A stretch of 64,000 nucleotides of DNA, from NCBI GenBank assembly GCA_021904315.1, contig CM038907.1, forward strand, positions 29,209,223-29,273,222, given 5' to 3'. This DNA is from Sphagnum magellanicum. Its lineage: Eukaryota; Streptophyta; Sphagnopsida; Sphagnales; Sphagnaceae. Under the pieces are notes generated by a model, which was not told the DNA's origin, did no database searches, and was given only the letters and a program-made list of their open reading frames with translations. Of this stretch, positions 62,801-64,000 are shown one piece after another (position 1 is the first letter of the stretch; each line of letters opens with the position of its first letter). The translations under genes were made by a program, and so were the position numbers.

Positions 62801-64000
62801 TCAAAAAATTAGTTGATTCTCTTCCTTCCAAATTTGCCCTAACTAGTTAGTCAATTATCTTTTCAAAGACTAGGTTATTGATTTTCCATTAGTGGAAACA
62901 ATGGATAAATTCGCTATTAGGTTGCCCATCTAGTTAAACTAACCCTCATGTCAAAGTAAAAAACTAACCACCCTTCACAACTAATGAAAAAGAAACATGA
63001 AAAAAACAAGAAAAAAAAATGAACACCCAAGTGTGATGGTTGGTGATGGTTTTGGGCAACAATTAAGATTTCTAAAGATGTTTAGGAAACAATGGCAAAA
63101 TGTGTATCAAAATTCATGAATTTCACTATAGGAAAATAAATCATTGAAAACAACCCCAAAAATTCAATAAAATTTGCATGCATGAGGTAGATGAGATGTA
63201 ACCCAAAAATTGTTATGGTTTTAGAGAGTATTTTTTTTTCTAACCTTATCAAATACTTTCATCTTAGAGAAGGTGTACTCATGGAACTATCTCTATAAAA
63301 TGATCTTTGTTCAAGGATTCACAAAAGAATTAAAAAAAATTGTTGACATGTGTGAAAAAACACCAAATAACAAACATATAGTTGTTGGATGTTTAGGGTT
63401 TAAAGTTTTCTCACCTACATAGGAAATGGTTACAAATATGGTTTTTCTCCCTCAAATTTTTGATGTCACACATTGACAACAACTTTTTAAAGATTAGTGC
63501 TAAAAATAACAAACAATTGAAACATGGCAAATAATTACTGTAGGATTTTTAAATGTGTTTTAAATATGAAAATATTTTCAAAAACTTCACTCATATCATT
63601 TGAGCAATACATGAAGAAAAGAGATGTCTTCCAATGTTTAGATTTGAAATGGACACCAATACCATTTTTTTCAATTTTGTGATGTAACCAAGGTGATGAT
63701 CATCCATAAGCCAATATAACCAAATTTGGCTATCAAAAAATGAATCGATAATTTTCATTATTGACAGATAAATACAATTGAATAGGGTAAATAATGTTTA
63801 ATGGTTAAAAAATACTATTTTCAAATAGGCATATTCTGCCCACCAATGAGTGGCCTCTTGGTTCATTTGAATATTGTCTAATCGTAAGGTCCTCTAAGTC
63901 TTAGTTCCTAATTAGTGCTTGGAATAACGTTGACAAGTTTTAGGTTTTAATTAGGTTCAAAATTTCAAGAATCGACTCAATAATTTTCTATGCAAGAAGA
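59678..64000. other. intergenic, AT-rich
   Basis: No gene recognised in 4.3 kb beyond the tandem repeats at its start. Includes an (ATT)n run near 61950-61970. The short open frames (for example 60631-60843) match nothing known. Confidence 0.5.

Noticed and set aside
1-64000. CRISPR arrays, rRNA genes, organellar insertions, intact retrotransposons
   Set aside because: Looked for and not seen. No LTR pair, reverse transcriptase or integrase motif, rRNA or plastid/mitochondrial gene sequence was recognised.

Overview
The window looks like nuclear DNA of a land plant, most likely a seed-free lineage (fern, lycophyte or bryophyte; this placement is an inference). Supporting signs are AT-rich intergenic DNA, spliced genes with GT-AG introns, CACTA-type DNA transposons, plant-type gene families (MON1, GT47 xyloglucan galactosyltransferase, GAE epimerase, PPR, AP2-like) and few genes per length. 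No bacterial operon, CRISPR array or rRNA gene was seen.

Layout. (1) 1-4.3 kb: gene-poor DNA with a possible tRNA-derived SINE. (2) 4.3-10 kb, minus strand: an intact 14-coding-exon gene for the vacuolar fusion protein MON1; every exon joins in frame to give 536 residues. (3) 13.8-14.7 kb: a decayed BTB/POZ gene. (4) 15.1-17.4 kb, plus: a GT47 exostosin/xyloglucan galactosyltransferase-like gene carrying one 1-nt frameshift. (5) 19.1-20.3 kb, minus: an intact single-exon protein kinase with GDY in place of DFG, tail-to-tail with the exostosin gene. (6) 21.1-23.4 kb: a UDP-glucuronate 4-epimerase pseudogene and a PPR fragment. (7) 28.8-32.2 kb: a direct duplication of 17.2-20.7 kb that carries the exostosin 3' end and a second, frameshifted kinase; a third decayed remnant lies at 23.7-24.3 kb.

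(8) 35.7-59.7 kb: a large inverted repeat. Its outer arms (35709-39978 and 55408-59677, 4270 bp each) keep a constant mirror sum of 95386, so there is no net indel, and look identical wherever compared. Each arm holds one copy of a spliced gene that I reconstruct as nine coding exons and 391 residues. It appears to be a highly diverged AP2/AINTEGUMENTA-type protein that keeps an R1-like segment and the R1-R2 linker but has lost R2. The inner arms (39979-40952 against 47430-48303 plus 54719-54824) are visibly diverged, and the right one is interrupted by a 6415-bp CACTA-like transposon with a 3-bp TAG target duplication. A related smaller element sits in the spacer (41504-44131). Diverged inner arms next to identical outer arms suggest arm-to-arm gene conversion, or an assembly artefact that should be excluded.

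(9) 59.7-64 kb: AT-rich, no gene recognised.

The genes do not form one pathway. The story here is structural: repeated local duplication (kinase block, AP2-like palindrome) followed by decay, conversion and transposon insertion.
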